NCBI GenBank assembly: GCA_963995505.1 | Contig: OZ023183.1 | Span: forward strand, 18,782,671-18,846,670 | DNA from: Hypericum androsaemum | Taxonomy: Eukaryota; Streptophyta; Magnoliopsida; Malpighiales; Hypericaceae | Direction of reading: 5' to 3' | DNA length: 64,000 nucleotides | Shown here: in pieces, positions 43,605 to 55,974 of the stretch | Layout of the letters: every line of letters begins with the position of its first letter | How positions within the stretch are numbered: the stretch's first letter is position 1 | Notes under the pieces: generated by a model | Databases searched by the model: none | Told to the model about the DNA's origin: nothing | What the model saw: only the letters and a program-made list of their open reading frames with translations | Program-made: the position numbers and the translations under genes

Positions 43605-46234
43605 CTCTTGGTTTATGTCACCTGGTTTCACTCGACTTCAAAGCAAATGAGGTCTTAAGTTTTGTAAACAGCTTCGAAGGTGTCTATACTTGTACATGTT
43701 TGGGCTACTTTTATATATACATATACATATATGTATATATATATGTGGTAAATGCTATATTTCGGACGTCTTTTTCTTTTTTCTTTTACGAGCATAATAC
43801 AGTTGCACGGGGTTTAAAGCTCGAGTCCTGAAAATATAATTATTTTAAAAAGACTCAAATCTAGATTATTTGGTTTAACAGAACGAAATAGTCCGAAGCA
43901 ATAATGGGAGAATAACAGTAACCATATTTAGCTGTAGGGCATGTTGGTCCTAATCACCAGAGAAAACCATGATGCCTTTTTTCCAACTTCTGTGTTGAGA
44001 ATCGTGCAAATATGAAGAATTCATCAATTCATTGTTGTTGGATATAAAACTTCTAACATAATATTAAAGTGGATTAATCTCGAACCCATTATTATACTCG
44101 CACAAACTTTCATTTCGGGAAAGCATCTGGCGATGGATCCCTGGAATCCCTTCACTTCCCTACCCTTCTTAATGGTAAATAATTGCTAGTGGTCCAAAGA
44201 TCAGTACAGAGAGGCAGCCGACGCAGAGCCTCGTGTAGCCTCAAGCCACGTTCCAATCAATGCTTGCTTCACAGGTTGGCGCCCTTACAATTTTGACAGT
44301 GCCAAGACTTCCCCCTACACTACTACCTTCCATGCTCTGCATACCAACAACACCATTCATTTTGTTTCTCCCTTCCGTAATTCTAAAGTCGAACATTATC
44401 GGGTTTGAACTCTTCCAACATCATTGACAAACTTAAAGTTCGAAATTTTACTTGATAAAAATCAAATCTATTACCACTTTTCTTTTTGTGGATAATCTAT
44501 TACCACTTTGGACAAACTATTATTGAGCTTTATTTCACCAGCATTACGTAGAAACCAAAATATCTTTCATTTAACTCATTTCACCGACCTCATAACAATA
44601 GTCACGAGATTAAATTGCTCTGGTACTATATTTGAATATGAAATAAGAGATCAAGTTATTTTGTTGCTACATTACAATTTTCGTATCCAATCTTGATATG
44701 AACAAGTTCCAATAATGAAATTCAGGCCCCAACTCTGGGCTGATGGGAATGCCAACTTTGTCCCTTTGCACAGAAAAAAATTCACTAACAAAGAGGCAAG
44801 GATCGTCCAGTCATTTTGTCTCTACATGGACCAGGGCCCTAGCCACACAAAAAATCGCTATATTTGAAGTAAAGAACAAAAGTACTTTCCCGAGTGAGCG
44901 AGGCCTTGGAGTTGCTTATCCCAGCTTCCAGATATTACACAGATCTATGCCCTTTCGTTGCAAAAGGACCGTCCTGCCAGACTGTTAATCCCGGAGTCAT
45001 GTGATACGTGGCCACTACTAGAAGAAGACAGACGGAAAGAAATAGAGATTTTCGATGAATCCCATAGCTAAAAGCTAATGCCTAATTGAGTTGGTTCGAT
45101 CAAAAACCTAATCAAATGTTATCACATATTGTTAGAAAATCAAACGGCTTGGAATTACTTCTGTTCTCACATAAGAAAAAATAGATTTATATGGTTTAAA
45201 AAATTCTTTACGTCCATGGGAGAGAAATTTTATTGATGAGTTGTCCTAAAAAATGAAATCGTTTTAGAATCAAAATTTCTTCAACCGCAAGTTTTCGCAC
45301 GCGAACAAATCTGTCACCCGATGGTCTGTTGCCCGTCAGAATACCTTGCGACCCTGGGAATTTCACTTCTGCCTTGAATCCACGTTCCGCTGTCGACTAC
45401 CAGAAACCATGTCGCACACTAGCACACTCATTTCGAGCCAATACCTCGTCACATATGTTTAGATTTGTTTTGTTGGTTATCACATTATATCGCAAAATCT
45501 ACTTGGTTTCGGACGAAATTGGTTAGAAAAATGTGAAGGTAATAACGAATAGAGTACCTGAAAATTAATACAAAGGGGAAAATTGTTGCGAGTTCCGACT
45601 CAGCGTTGACAAAAGATAAGAAAGTGTGTCAGGTCACTGCCGCAGGATTCCAACAGTTTGGGCCCTTGTGTCTGCATGGGCCCTACTTTAGTTGAAAAAA
45701 GTGCATCAATAGGCCCAGTAGCAATAATGCACAGCTCGAAATGATGTATAGGTAAAAATTATCTGCTACCGAATATTTATTAAATGAATTAATTTGGCAT
45801 TGATTCAGGTAAAATTACATAGACATCATCCGGTTGAGTTAGGTAAGATAATGTGGAGTGACAGAATTCTCTCCACCAAATTTTGAGAAAACTGTGTTTC
45901 CGAGACTCGAGAATTAAGCAGTTGGAGCATCCTCCGAGTCTTTCCCATAAGATAGGAACTTAGGATCTTATTATCTGTGAGAGCAATACAAATAGTGGTA
46001 AAAGTTGGAAAAGAAGAAAGAGGATAAGGGTAAAAGATTAATCTGTGAGAGTTTAGGAACTTAGGATCATGCCCAATATTTTATTATTCGGATCTTATCC
46101 GAATTTTTGTTTTTAAAGAAGAAAAAATAAGGATTTTGGTCAACTTTCAGAAACGAGGTTAACGATCTGAATCTTATGAGGTTTACATGGATTTTTTCCA
46201 TTATCATTCCTAGGTAAAGCTCACTGAAGCATTC
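43605..46234. other. Intergenic, no supported gene
   Basis: 43710-43745 is an AT-rich (TA)n/(TATACA)n microsatellite just after the DUF547 gene. The rest is ordinary AT-rich DNA with only short frames lacking protein features. Confidence 0.45.
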
Positions 46235-49200
46235 TGTAACGGGCTGCGATCTGACAACCGGTCTCCACAAACCCACTCAAATCTTTTCCAGCATGTCTTA
46301 TCCTCGCTCATACACAGCCTGGGAAATTTTTCAGGAGGTCATCCATCCTGCAACTTCTCTAGGCCAAGCACATTTAACCTTAGAATTCTTTAAAGATATT
46401 TGCCAGAAAGAAGGTGCACCTTGTTGATATGGATAGTCCAAATCAAATTACTTAAGACTTTCTGAACATATCATTAATGGGCATCACATTCACCCCTCCT
46501 TAATTATGCGACGTCCTTGGCGCACCATACAGAACAATCTCAGAACTCCGTTCATCCATGTCTCTATTCACCTAGAATAGAGACAATCTCAGAACTCCGT
46601 TCATCCATGTCTCTATTCACCTAGAATGCTTACAAAGAGCAGCTCATTGTCTGTGCACTCTCACACTTGCGATCACCCTTCGCTCTTTAGGTCCCGAGCG
46701 TCACATGCCTACCAGCTCTAGCATGGTTAGTCCCCGAACTATACCGTACTAGTAGAGATTTTGTTCAGATACCACTTGGAATGCCGCGTGATCTAGCCTA
46801 CTGTCTTCACAGACCAACACGAGTTTTTTCTATCGTGTTTTGTATTCATTCACACGCTCCTTGAGAAACTTCCCAGGAAGTCATCCATCCTGAAATTTCT
46901 TCGGGTCAAACGCACTTATTCTTGGAGTTCTCTCAAGATGTTTGTTAGAAAAAGATGTGCATCTTGTTGATATGGATAGTATTATTGAGGTACAAAAATA
47001 ATCTTGACATTCTTAATAATATTTTGAAGTGAATGGTGTCGTCTTTAAGAGACCGGTGTCAGGTGGTTGGCAACACGGTGCCTTGGTGGACTGGTGTCGG
47101 TAGATGTCCAGACCGGTGTCTCATTGAGGTTGGAAGATTGACGTCTCATGGAGGTTGATCGATCAGTATCTTGTTTAGGTGGTAGACTGGCGCCTCCTAG
47201 AGACCGTGTTGGCTTGTTGTCCTCGGTTCACTTCGGCTTATCATTGGATGGTGCCGTCTCTCTTTGGTAGATCAGCCGTAGATTATGACTCAGATATCAG
47301 ATTTGAGCTGATTCTTTCGGCTATGAAAATAGAAGATGAAGAGTTACAACTTTCTAGTTTATGACTTTTTCATATTCGAAGCAGAAGAAGGTCAAAAATC
47401 TAGGTCAGGCAAGGGTGCTCGCTTTCGCGTACGAGTGGTCCGGTCCTCTTCATTAATTTTACATGATGTCGGTCTGATCTCCTTCACGTGATGCCAGTCC
47501 AGTCCCCTTCATATGATGCTGGTCTTGTCCTCTTTACTTGATGTTAGTTCGGTCCTCTTCCTTAGGTGTTGTCAGTCCGGTTGGTCCGTCCGCCTAGGTA
47601 ATGCTCTTCGGAGAATCGCGCATAACTTTTCATCCAGAGCTCGGATTGAGATGATTCAAGTTGCTATGTGAAGCAAGACATAGACCTACGACTTTCTAGT
47701 TTACCTCATCTTTGGATTCGAAGTGTAAGAGGATCTAAAATTCATTGTAAGGCCAGACCAATGACCTACTGCTTTCAAGACCAGACTGAATGCCCTCTTT
47801 TGAGACCGGACATGGTGCTTCTATCACATAACCAGACCGATGATGCTCTATTAGACTAGACTAATATGGTTCTCATTTGGAGCCGGATTAACGACATCCT
47901 CAGTTAGAGTTGGACCGGCACGGATGAGCCTTAGAAGCAGACTGACGGAGAGTCTTTGTTGAGGCAGACCGATAATGCGTTGGCTACAAGCCAGACCAAC
48001 AACCGTGGGTTTTAGAGGCAGACCAGTGATACACCTTTGACCAAGTTAGATCGATGGGACCATTATCAGACCGGCAGTCCATTACAAGACCGGCGGACCA
48101 TACCTGCTTATTAGGGCCGGACTGACCGAGGCTAGTGCCACAAGCCCGGTCTGGTGTTATTGGTGTTATGGGTTGGACCGAAGGTCCCTTCTCGATAAGT
48201 CGGACAGACAAGGTTGGTCCTCAGAGTTGGACCAACAGCCATGGGTTTTGGAGGCGGATCGGTGATGCACCTTTGACCAAGTTAGAACGATGGGCCCATT
48301 ACAAGACCGGCGGCCCATTACAAGACCGGTGACCTATTATAAGACCAACGACCCATTACGGGACCGGCAAGCCCACTATAGGTTAGACCAACAACTTTTG
48401 GCCAGTTTGTGGTCCTCTTATATTCCACTTCACAAGTCGGACCGACGGTCTCTTTAGAGCCGAACCAACCACCTCCAATGGGACAAGCCGGACCAACGAT
48501 GATTGGCTCTGAAGATGGATCTTTGACCAAGTCAGATTGACGAGCCGAGCCAACATGCCCATTATAAGATTGGTGGCCCATTACGGGACTGGCAAGCCCA
48601 GTATAGGTCAGACCAATAACTTTTGGACCGGTTCGTGATCCTCTTATGGCAAGTCGGACCGATGTCAAACCTATGTGGCTGGACCAACGAGTAGGCCCTC
48701 TTGTGACCAGACCAATGGGATGCCTATTCGGGCTGGACCAATAAGGTCTTAGTTCAAGACAGGCCGACGATAACGCTCTACTAAGGTTGGACTGACGAGG
48801 CTCATATTTAGACCGACGCCAAGCTTTTATTGGGCCGGACCGATGAGTAGGTCCTCTTGGGACCAGGAAGACGACAATTCCTTGTTGGGCCAGGCCGGAC
48901 AAGGTACTTCTTTAAGCTGGACCAACGTCGTAGTATTTTTTGCCAGCTATTTCGGTCAAGCGCTCGACGTCATCGATGTGACTAAGGCAGTTTGGGTATC
49001 GATACGACTAAGGTAGTTTGTGTTTCTCATCATGAGCCGGAGCCAAGTCGGCATCATCGATATGACTAAGGCGGTTCGGGTTTCTCATCATGAGTTGAGG
49101 CTAGGTCGGCGTCCTCAATGTGACTAAAGTAGTTTGGGCATCAATACGACTAAGACAGTTTGTGTTTCTCATCTTGAGCCGGAGCGAAGTCAACGTCATT

Positions 49201-49801
49201 GATATGACTAAGGCAGTTCGGGTTTCTTATCATGAGATGAGGATAGGTCGGCGTTCATGTGACTAACACGGTTTATGTTTCTCATCACGAGCCGAGGCCA
49301 AGTTGGCATCATCGATATGACTAAGGCAGTTCTAGTTTATCATCATGAGATGAGGCTAGGTCGGCGTCCTCAATATGAATAAGGCAGTTTACGTTTCTCA
49401 TCATGAGCCGGAGACAGGTCGGCATCATTGATATGACTAAGGCGGTTCGGGTTTCTCATCACGAGATGGGGCTAAGTCGGCGACGTGTCTATACAAGGAA
49501 GGCATGGGTACGAGATCATCATCATCAACACAACAAAAGCAATCCTTTACTCTTTATCGTTCTTCCTTAGCTCGTAGCTCTTTTTTCTCCCTTTTCGTTA
49601 AGCCGACCTTGGGATGACAAAGTTCTCTTAGCGTTCTTGTACCTTTTTCACTTCTTTTTTTCCTCTCCATTAGACCGACCTTGGGACATCTATTCCAGAT
49701 CCGTCTTGCAAAGTCTTACATTCTTGTACCACTTTTTTTACTAACAAGTACCAATCAAATTACTTAAATTTTTTTGAATATTTCATTAACGAAGTATCCC
49801 A
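46235..49801 (-). mobile_element. Second Cassandra TRIM, interrupted by a solo LTR
   Basis: Left LTR 46235-46488 and right LTR 46777-46982, resuming at 49752-49801, match the Cassandra at 12711 in the same orientation (tgtaac.., gatctgac.., 'caggaggtcatccatcctg', 'ccaatcaaattacttaaa'). The 5S-like block is recognisable but diverged. The interior (46489-46776) carries a ~50-bp tandem duplication (agaacaatctcagaactccg..) and a mutated primer site (tggtatctgaac). The right LTR is cut at 'tatggatagta' by a 2.76-kb insertion and continues exactly afterwards. Older than the first Cassandra copy. Confidence 0.82.
46983..49746 (+). mobile_element. Solo LTR (2.76 kb) related to the Tat-like element, nested in Cassandra
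   Basis: Its start TATTGAGGTACAAAAATAA resembles the sense-strand LTR start TGTTGGAGTGCAAAAATAA of the 19.6-kb element, and it ends CTAACA. Flanks are AGTAT (46978-46982) and AGTAC (49747-49751), a 5-bp duplication with one change. It shares modules such as 'cataacttttcatccagag', 'gagttacaactttctag' and, near the end, 'ttagaccgaccttgggac'. The middle is built of short direct repeats: 'gaccggcggcccattac', 'ggaccaacgacc', and at ~48960-49480 a ~60-120-bp unit with 'gactaaggcagtttgggtttctcatcatgagcc'. It was left behind by recombination between two LTRs. Confidence 0.72.
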
Positions 49802-51004
49802 TTTATGAAGATTTCAGGGATGACTCTCAACTGGATTTGGCGGTATACGTGATCATAATTTTTCTTCGTGATTTCAAATATGAAATTATAGGGGCATAAC
49901 ATGGTAACAATACAGTTGTTCTAGTATTATGAGTGAGAGATATCGAGTTCAAACATTACAATTAATTTATTTTAAATATTATTAAAAGAGTCATTCTTTA
50001 ATACGAGTGTTGGGCCACATTTAAAAAGTTGTTGTGATATTAGCTTGAGCAAAATCAGAAGTCGTTTCGGGTTAGAAGGCCGCCGGCTACCCACCGATAG
50101 ATTTCTCATTATTGGCTAGACTTGTTCCAACTTATAAAATTTTTGTCATTTCTAGAAGGGGATTGGTCATGGTCATTGCTTGTAGTTATTCCCCTTGTAA
50201 ATATTGAATGCAAAACAAAACAAGCATCATCTACATCTAGATGTTCTTATCCCGTCGAAATCAGATAATCCAAAGTTATTCTTATATACTATAATTATTA
50301 ATTAAGTAAACTTATAATCGTGTCCACTAATCTTTTATGATCTGTTAGAAAAATAACAATATGATCAGGATGATGTGAATTAAAAAATAATCTTCACCGA
50401 CCAGTGACGACAGGCCAATTATATTGCTCGGTCTCTGCAGCTGCAAATGTATAATTCGAAAAGTTGCTCTTTGATTGATTCCTTGTAGACCTGTCTGCGG
50501 TTTGGCTTGACAGACAAGGAGAATTTGATACAAGAATATACAACAACAAGACAAAAGGGAAAGCTTTTTGAGTTGTACAGGAAAATTATTTAGCATAAAA
50601 CTCTTTTTATAAGTGAAGATTATTGTAGTATTTACAACATACATATATATATAATGTAAAAAAATTTCATATGAGATTGTAACCGTCAATTTTAATAAAA
50701 TGTGCAAATATAATGAGTCAAATCAAATTCGTTTCACGATATGCAATAGACATGGTATTCAGTTTCGTGGTAGCATGTCTCATAAACGTGCAAATGACGA
50801 ATTCAAATGAATTTCCTTAGAAGAGACATGTTAGAATATTCTTAGACTCCGCTGTTAGAAATAGCGACTTTAACAGGATAAGATATTAATTGGACATGAC
50901 TTGGGAGGTCGAGGATACAAAAATTCTTAGCGCATTTTGGACTGCGACAAGGGGAAACAAGAAATTAATGTTTCATGACCCTCCGTGATTTGTGTTGGTG
51001 TAAT
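49802..51004. other. Intergenic, no supported gene
   Basis: AT-rich. The 120-codon minus frame at 50345-50707 is hydrophobic and low in complexity, with no family features. Confidence 0.4.
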
Positions 51005-51394
51005 CATTGTTTTAAAATACGGATTCTGGTATGAGTCAGATTTTGTCCATTTTAATTAATTTTTTAATATTTTTTGAATATTATGTAGACTAAATGTCAA
51101 AATATAGGTTTCAAAATCTAAATTTTAAAAATATCAACCAATTTATAACATATAAAGTCTATTTTTCTTTGTTGATTAAGAAAAATCGAGCATACGATAT
51201 GATTTTTTGTTTAATTTTTTGCTGATTTTGTTAAAATACGGTCAGACCAGACAGTCGATTCAAAAATCAGTACGACCTGCTCAGTCCGACCAGATTTTGG
51301 GCGGTCTGACCGGAGGCCATTTTCACCCCTAAAAATGGACCGCATGCTCGATTCGCAGTCAGACCGTTGGTCGTACTGTGTTTTAAAAACTATG
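51005..51394. mobile_element. hAT-type MITE
   Basis: Perfect 8-bp duplication GGTGTAAT (50997-51004 and 51395-51402). Inverted ends CATTGTTTTAAAATACGG (left) and CATAGTTTTTAAAACACAG (right, minus strand). 390 bp, non-coding; the interior contains 'gtccgaccag' and 'ggtctgaccgg' words shared with the next element. Confidence 0.85.
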
Positions 51395-51700
51395 GGTGTA
51401 ATAACGGGATGCAAATTTGGTGTAATTTTTTTGGGGTGATAATGTCAATTTGGTGTAACTAATTGGGTTATTTTTGGACAGGTACATAAATAACTCTTAT
51501 CATAATACAACTATGATACATATTTATCTAGTACTTTAGGGGTCGCACTAAATATACGGATGATATAATTGTCAAGTGGGTGACCTTTTCGGAAGTTAAT
51601 ACATTTTATTTATAAAAAACTATTTTAATCATTGTCGGGAATATACTAAAATTTTCTTGTTCATGCACGTTTTAGCTTCCTTGTGTTATCAACTATAGGG

Positions 51701-52241
51701 CAAGGTTCTTAAAAACGACCCGGAGGCTGACCCGGGATTTATCCCGTTTTCCGGGTCGACCGGTCCGACCAGTCGGACCGGCGGTCGGACCATATATTTT
51801 TTATTATATAAAATTATTATATAATTAAATGTACAATTATGTTTCCACTTTTTCCTACCTACTACATTTCATGTCTGCTGAATTTCAACTCCCTAGGAAA
51901 GGCAATTTCAACTTCCAAGAAAAAAAACTTCAAAAAAAATTCAACTTCCAAGAAATAGTCATGATTTTTTTACTTCCAAGTCTGACCCACTCTCCATCTC
52001 CCTCTCTTTGTCGGCCTTAGCATTTAATTTAGATGGGTTTGATTTTTTTAAAAAAAAATTGGGAAAAACCTAACGAACTGGAAAAATCTGGGTCAAAAAC
52101 CTGGTCGAATCACCCGGTCTGACCGGATTTTGTCCAGTTCGTTAGGTAGGCGAGTTTTAGGTTATAACCGGAATGCTTTCCATACTGATTCACAGTCCGA
52201 CCGGTCGGACCGCCGGTCGGACCACATTTTTTAAAACCTTG
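51701..52241. mobile_element. hAT-type MITE, related to the one at 51005
   Basis: Perfect 8-bp duplication CTATAGGG (51693-51700, 52242-52249). Inverted ends CAAGGTTCTTAAAAACG and CAAGGTTTTAAAAAATG. Next to each end lies a palindromic block around 'gaccggtcggaccggcggtc', so the whole element can fold into a hairpin. 541 bp, non-coding. Confidence 0.87.
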
Positions 52242-52249
52242 CTATAGGG

Positions 52250-53553
52250 GCTGCGACTTTGACTAACTTTAACTTTAACTTTAATTAGCCTTTTTGGGAT
52301 ATTCCAGCTAGCTTCCTAGACGAGATTACTTGGTTTCCGTGGACTTCAAACAACTTACTGGCCCGATCATATGAAACACAAGTCTGTATAGTAGCCGCAG
52401 AAGCGAAGCTGGAGAATTTGACTTTTGGACTTAATGCCAATACATATGCGAAAAAATTTTAAATAAAAAAAATTTTCGAAAAATTAATATTGTCACTTTG
52501 TATGGAAAACTATTTAAAATTACTCATATGCATGAACACTGTTTTTTTAAACAATTAATTAGTACAAACTTATGAGAGATTGACGGTACTATTATATTGA
52601 CATATCACAAACTTATGAGTATTTTACTTGTCTTCTATTTCTTAATCCAAGCAACTCTCTTAATTGATCTTCAATTATTCTTTATTAAGCCAACCGTTAG
52701 CAGGTCGCAAAGTCAGAATTTGACAACCTACAATTCATAAATTATCATAGTAGATGGTCCCTACCAATATATCATACCCTTCGTAAAATTGTATATGTAG
52801 CATATATTCTCAATATAAAAATTCCGATATAGAATTTCCTTTTTCAAGTTCTCATTTCTCAATGAATACAATGCTATTTAAATTGTGTTATCTTTCAAAT
52901 TTTGTGTATTTCAAAATATACTTAATTTTAAAAAATTACATGGTTCTTACAGGCTATTGCTATACCCCACAAAGTGTCAATTTTGACCAAACGTGGGGTA
53001 CAAGCAATTTAATCGGCCATGCGGTCAGCGCCGATTGTTTAACATCAAATACCGATAAGGCTATATAATTTGACCCTTTTTTAAAAAAAATTTGCAACTA
53101 TACACCTACTTACACATGTTACCCTGTTTCATCGAAAATTCGCATTCTGGTGGCTGCCCATCAAACACACAATACATACATGCTCTCTTCTACCTCATCA
53201 CCCAATAATTTAATCCCCAATTATTCCATATTTTTGGAGTTCGAGTCTGGAACTCTAATTTAATCAAAATATTTTGAGTTCGAGTCAGTAATACACGTCG
53301 AGAAACTTTTACCAACATTTAAAATACTATACAACTCAAACATACGTTAGTCAGCCTACTTGATATCAGAATACCACTATTAGGATTAGGTTCATAACAA
53401 CCACGTGCATTAAAAAAATAATCAATCATCAGTTTGGTAATAAACTAAAGTAAAAACAGGCGGCTCCTAAATTAATAGTCAACAAATCCTCCCTGGACCT
53501 TCCTCTCGTGTCTTTATTTCCTCTCCTTCCTTCGACCTTCCTCACATACCCTT
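52250..53553. other. Upstream region of the DUF1645 gene
   Basis: No gene seen. Short AT-rich frames only. Confidence 0.4.
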
Positions 53554-53560
53554 TATATAA
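53554..53560 (+). promoter_or_regulatory. TATA box of the DUF1645 gene
   Basis: TATATAA in 'accctttatataataaat', 90 bp before the start codon and followed by a pyrimidine-rich 5' leader (ctcttctcattcatttgtctctctc), a normal plant promoter layout. Confidence 0.6.
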
Positions 53561-53649
53561 TAAATTCTCCAACAAACTCAAACTTAACTGCATCTCTTCT
53601 CATTCATTTGTCTCTCTCAAGAGGGGGAGAAAAGTAGGAGATCACAGAA

Positions 53650-54699
53650 ATGGAAGTGGCAATACCTAAGCCAGCCATGGACTTCGACTTCAATGAAGCT
53701 CGTCCAATGGCCTACTTGAGCGCTCCCTCTACACCTAAACGCTTCGGTGACTACTCCTTCCTGAGCGCTCCCTCGAGCCCTTCGCGGGCGGCCGAGCTCT
53801 ATAGCTACTTCGAGGACTTGTCCAAGGAGGAGGAAGAAGAAGAGAGAGCCCGAGTTCCCTTCAACTGGGAAGACAAGCCAGGAACTCCTAAATCACCTAA
53901 AGAAGAAGAAGAGTTTGCTTTTGATTTTGGCTTGGAGATAGGGAAGGCCTCGCCGTTGAGTACAGCTGACGAGCTTTTCCATGGAGGTAAGATAAAGACC
54001 TTGAAGCCTCCTCCAGGGCTGAAGTTGGATCAGGATGGCTCGGGAAGAAGTTCGCTTCTATCGGCAAGGCCATCGTCGCCGATAGCTAGAGGGAAGAGGA
54101 TCATAAAGGAAGCATTTTCGCCGAGGGGGGAGAAAGATTCGGAGGTTTTAGGAACTACCCAGAAAGGAGAAGGGTTCGAGAGAGGCAGGGAGAGGGTTTC
54201 AGGCCCGGGGCGAAGCTCGAGCAGAAGAGGGTCGAGATCGCTTTCTCCTTACAGAGTCTCAGGGTATCCATGGTCAGAGGAGGAACAAGCAACCAAGCAG
54301 CAGCCGACATTGTTGGATTCCAAGACCTCGGTCTCCTCGACATCATCATCCTCCTCATCCAAAAGCTCTTCAAAGAAGTGGAACCTGAAAGATCTGCTGC
54401 TGTTTAGGAGCGCGTCAGAGGGGCGATCTTCGGATAAAGACCCGCTCAGGAAGTACTCTGCTATCACCTTGTTCAGGACCAAGAAGCCTCAAAATGATCA
54501 GGATGCGAAGAGCTCGAGCTTCCGGTCGACGGATAGCGGGGCCAAGGCCACGAGGAGGAAGGCACCTACGTCGGCCCATGAGCTGCACTACACCATCAAC
54601 AAGGCAGCATCTGAAAATTTAAAGAACAGAACATTCTTGCCCTACAGATATGGCCTTATGGGTCGGCTGGCTTTCAACCCCACCGAATATTCCAACTAG
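53650..54699 (+). CDS. DUF1645 family protein, single exon
   Basis: 349 residues without introns. The N-terminus MAYLSAPSTPKRFGDYSFLSAPSSP (from residue 20) carries the doubled FxSAPxSP motif typical of this plant family. Then come an acidic stretch (SKEEEEEER), VPFNWEDKPGTPKSP, a Ser/Arg-rich middle (SSSRRGSRSLSPYR), a serine run followed by KKWNLKDLLLFRSASEGR, and a C-terminal HELHYTINKAASENLKNRTFLPYRYGLMG. The family is plant-specific and mostly disordered, probably nuclear or cytosolic; one rice member (SGL) affects grain length and stress tolerance. The molecular function is unknown. The start is the first ATG after the TATA box, and the length is usual for the family. Confidence 0.92.
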   Translation: MEVAIPKPAMDFDFNEARPMAYLSAPSTPKRFGDYSFLSAPSSPSRAAELYSYFEDLSKEEEEEERARVPFNWEDKPGTPKSPKEEEEFAFDFGLEIGKASPLSTADELFHGGKIKTLKPPPGLKLDQDGSGRSSLLSARPSSPIARGKRIIKEAFSPRGEKDSEVLGTTQKGEGFERGRERVSGPGRSSSRRGSRSLSPYRVSGYPWSEEEQATKQQPTLLDSKTSVSSTSSSSSSKSSSKKWNLKDLLLFRSASEGRSSDKDPLRKYSAITLFRTKKPQNDQDAKSSSFRSTDSGAKATRRKAPTSAHELHYTINKAASENLKNRTFLPYRYGLMGRLAFNPTEYSN

Positions 54700-55974
54700 G
54701 AAGAAACCAAACGGAGATGATATATTCATCTGTCATCGTTTGATGTTCTTTTTTTTTTTTACTGAAGAATTTGATGTTCTTTTCTTCTTTCGTATAAATA
54801 GAATTGCTTGATTGTTTTTTTTCTTCCCTGTTCCTTTGTAAAAGGATTGTGTATAGCGCAGATCATGCGCGATCAGATTCTATCCGGATCAAAACTTATC
54901 CAGTGATAGAAATTCAAAGACAATGAGAATATAAATCTTCAGATTCACTCAACATCCATTTAAGTTTGTTGTTTTTGAAGCTATTCAAATTTTATTTTCA
55001 ATATCATCCAACGGACGGGCATCTAATTTAGAGGCTTGAACTTAGCACGTAGTTTTTGAAGTTGCAACTCGCTGCTCTGCACTAAGTAGGATATATTCGG
55101 ACTCTATATTTGTATAAGGGGCTTACCCACATTTCTCACCCAAAAAAACCTGCAGATATCTTTCAACTGCAGAGCAGTTTAGCACGCGTGAATGCAAATA
55201 TGTTCTACCAGCTGCCTTCTGACCAAGCCAATGCATTTTAGTATTCGTTTGCTTTCGTAACGAGGTATTCGGATGACTATTGCGCCAATTAATTAACTAG
55301 ATAATGCACCAAATTTAAAAAAAATCAAGTTCACATACGTGCCATATGGTATACGTCAAAATCAGATAGGGACATCTATTATAAAAATCTTGGGAAAAAA
55401 TGATCCACCAAATGTTTTAAATACCTCTTGGGTTGTTAGATTACCAATTTACTGCAGTCCTTTTCTTTCTGACGCGGTACAAAAATAAATATTTTCATGA
55501 AAAGATAATTACCTAACTCACACTAACAAAGATTTTGAGGTTATCGGCTCAAACTAAAAATGCGATGGTTAGCGTATTTGTCATTAAAGATTCTGTAAGA
55601 AGATCCGACTTCATATGCTTCAATCTAAATTCGTCTACTACATCCAAATAGGCAAATACATCAGTAAAAACTTCAGTTGATAAATCATAAAACTTGGTGA
55701 ATTTATGAGTTGGTAAATCATAAATTGACTTTGTTTCCCAAGTGTTAATTTGATTATTACATTATCAGCGTAAGCAGTAAACGTCTATTTCATCAGCAAC
55801 TAGCCAACAAAATCTTGAACATCGTTTGATAAGTTGTCCAAAGTAGACAACATGAACTCTCATGGAAATTGGCAAACGAGTCCCACTAATCAGATTAACA
55901 TTGTTTTTGCCGTCTGAGCTCAGTATAGAAATTCCTGGAGATTCAGTACCGTCCGTACCTGTCAACTTCCGGTA
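54700..55974. other. Intergenic region between convergent genes
   Basis: Holds the 3' ends of the DUF1645 gene (plus) and the S9 peptidase gene (minus), which face each other. Poly-T runs near 54748 and 54817. No further gene seen. Confidence 0.45.

Noticed and set aside
50345..50707. 120-codon minus-strand hydrophobic frame
   Set aside because: Low complexity, AT-driven, no start context or family feature; likely chance.
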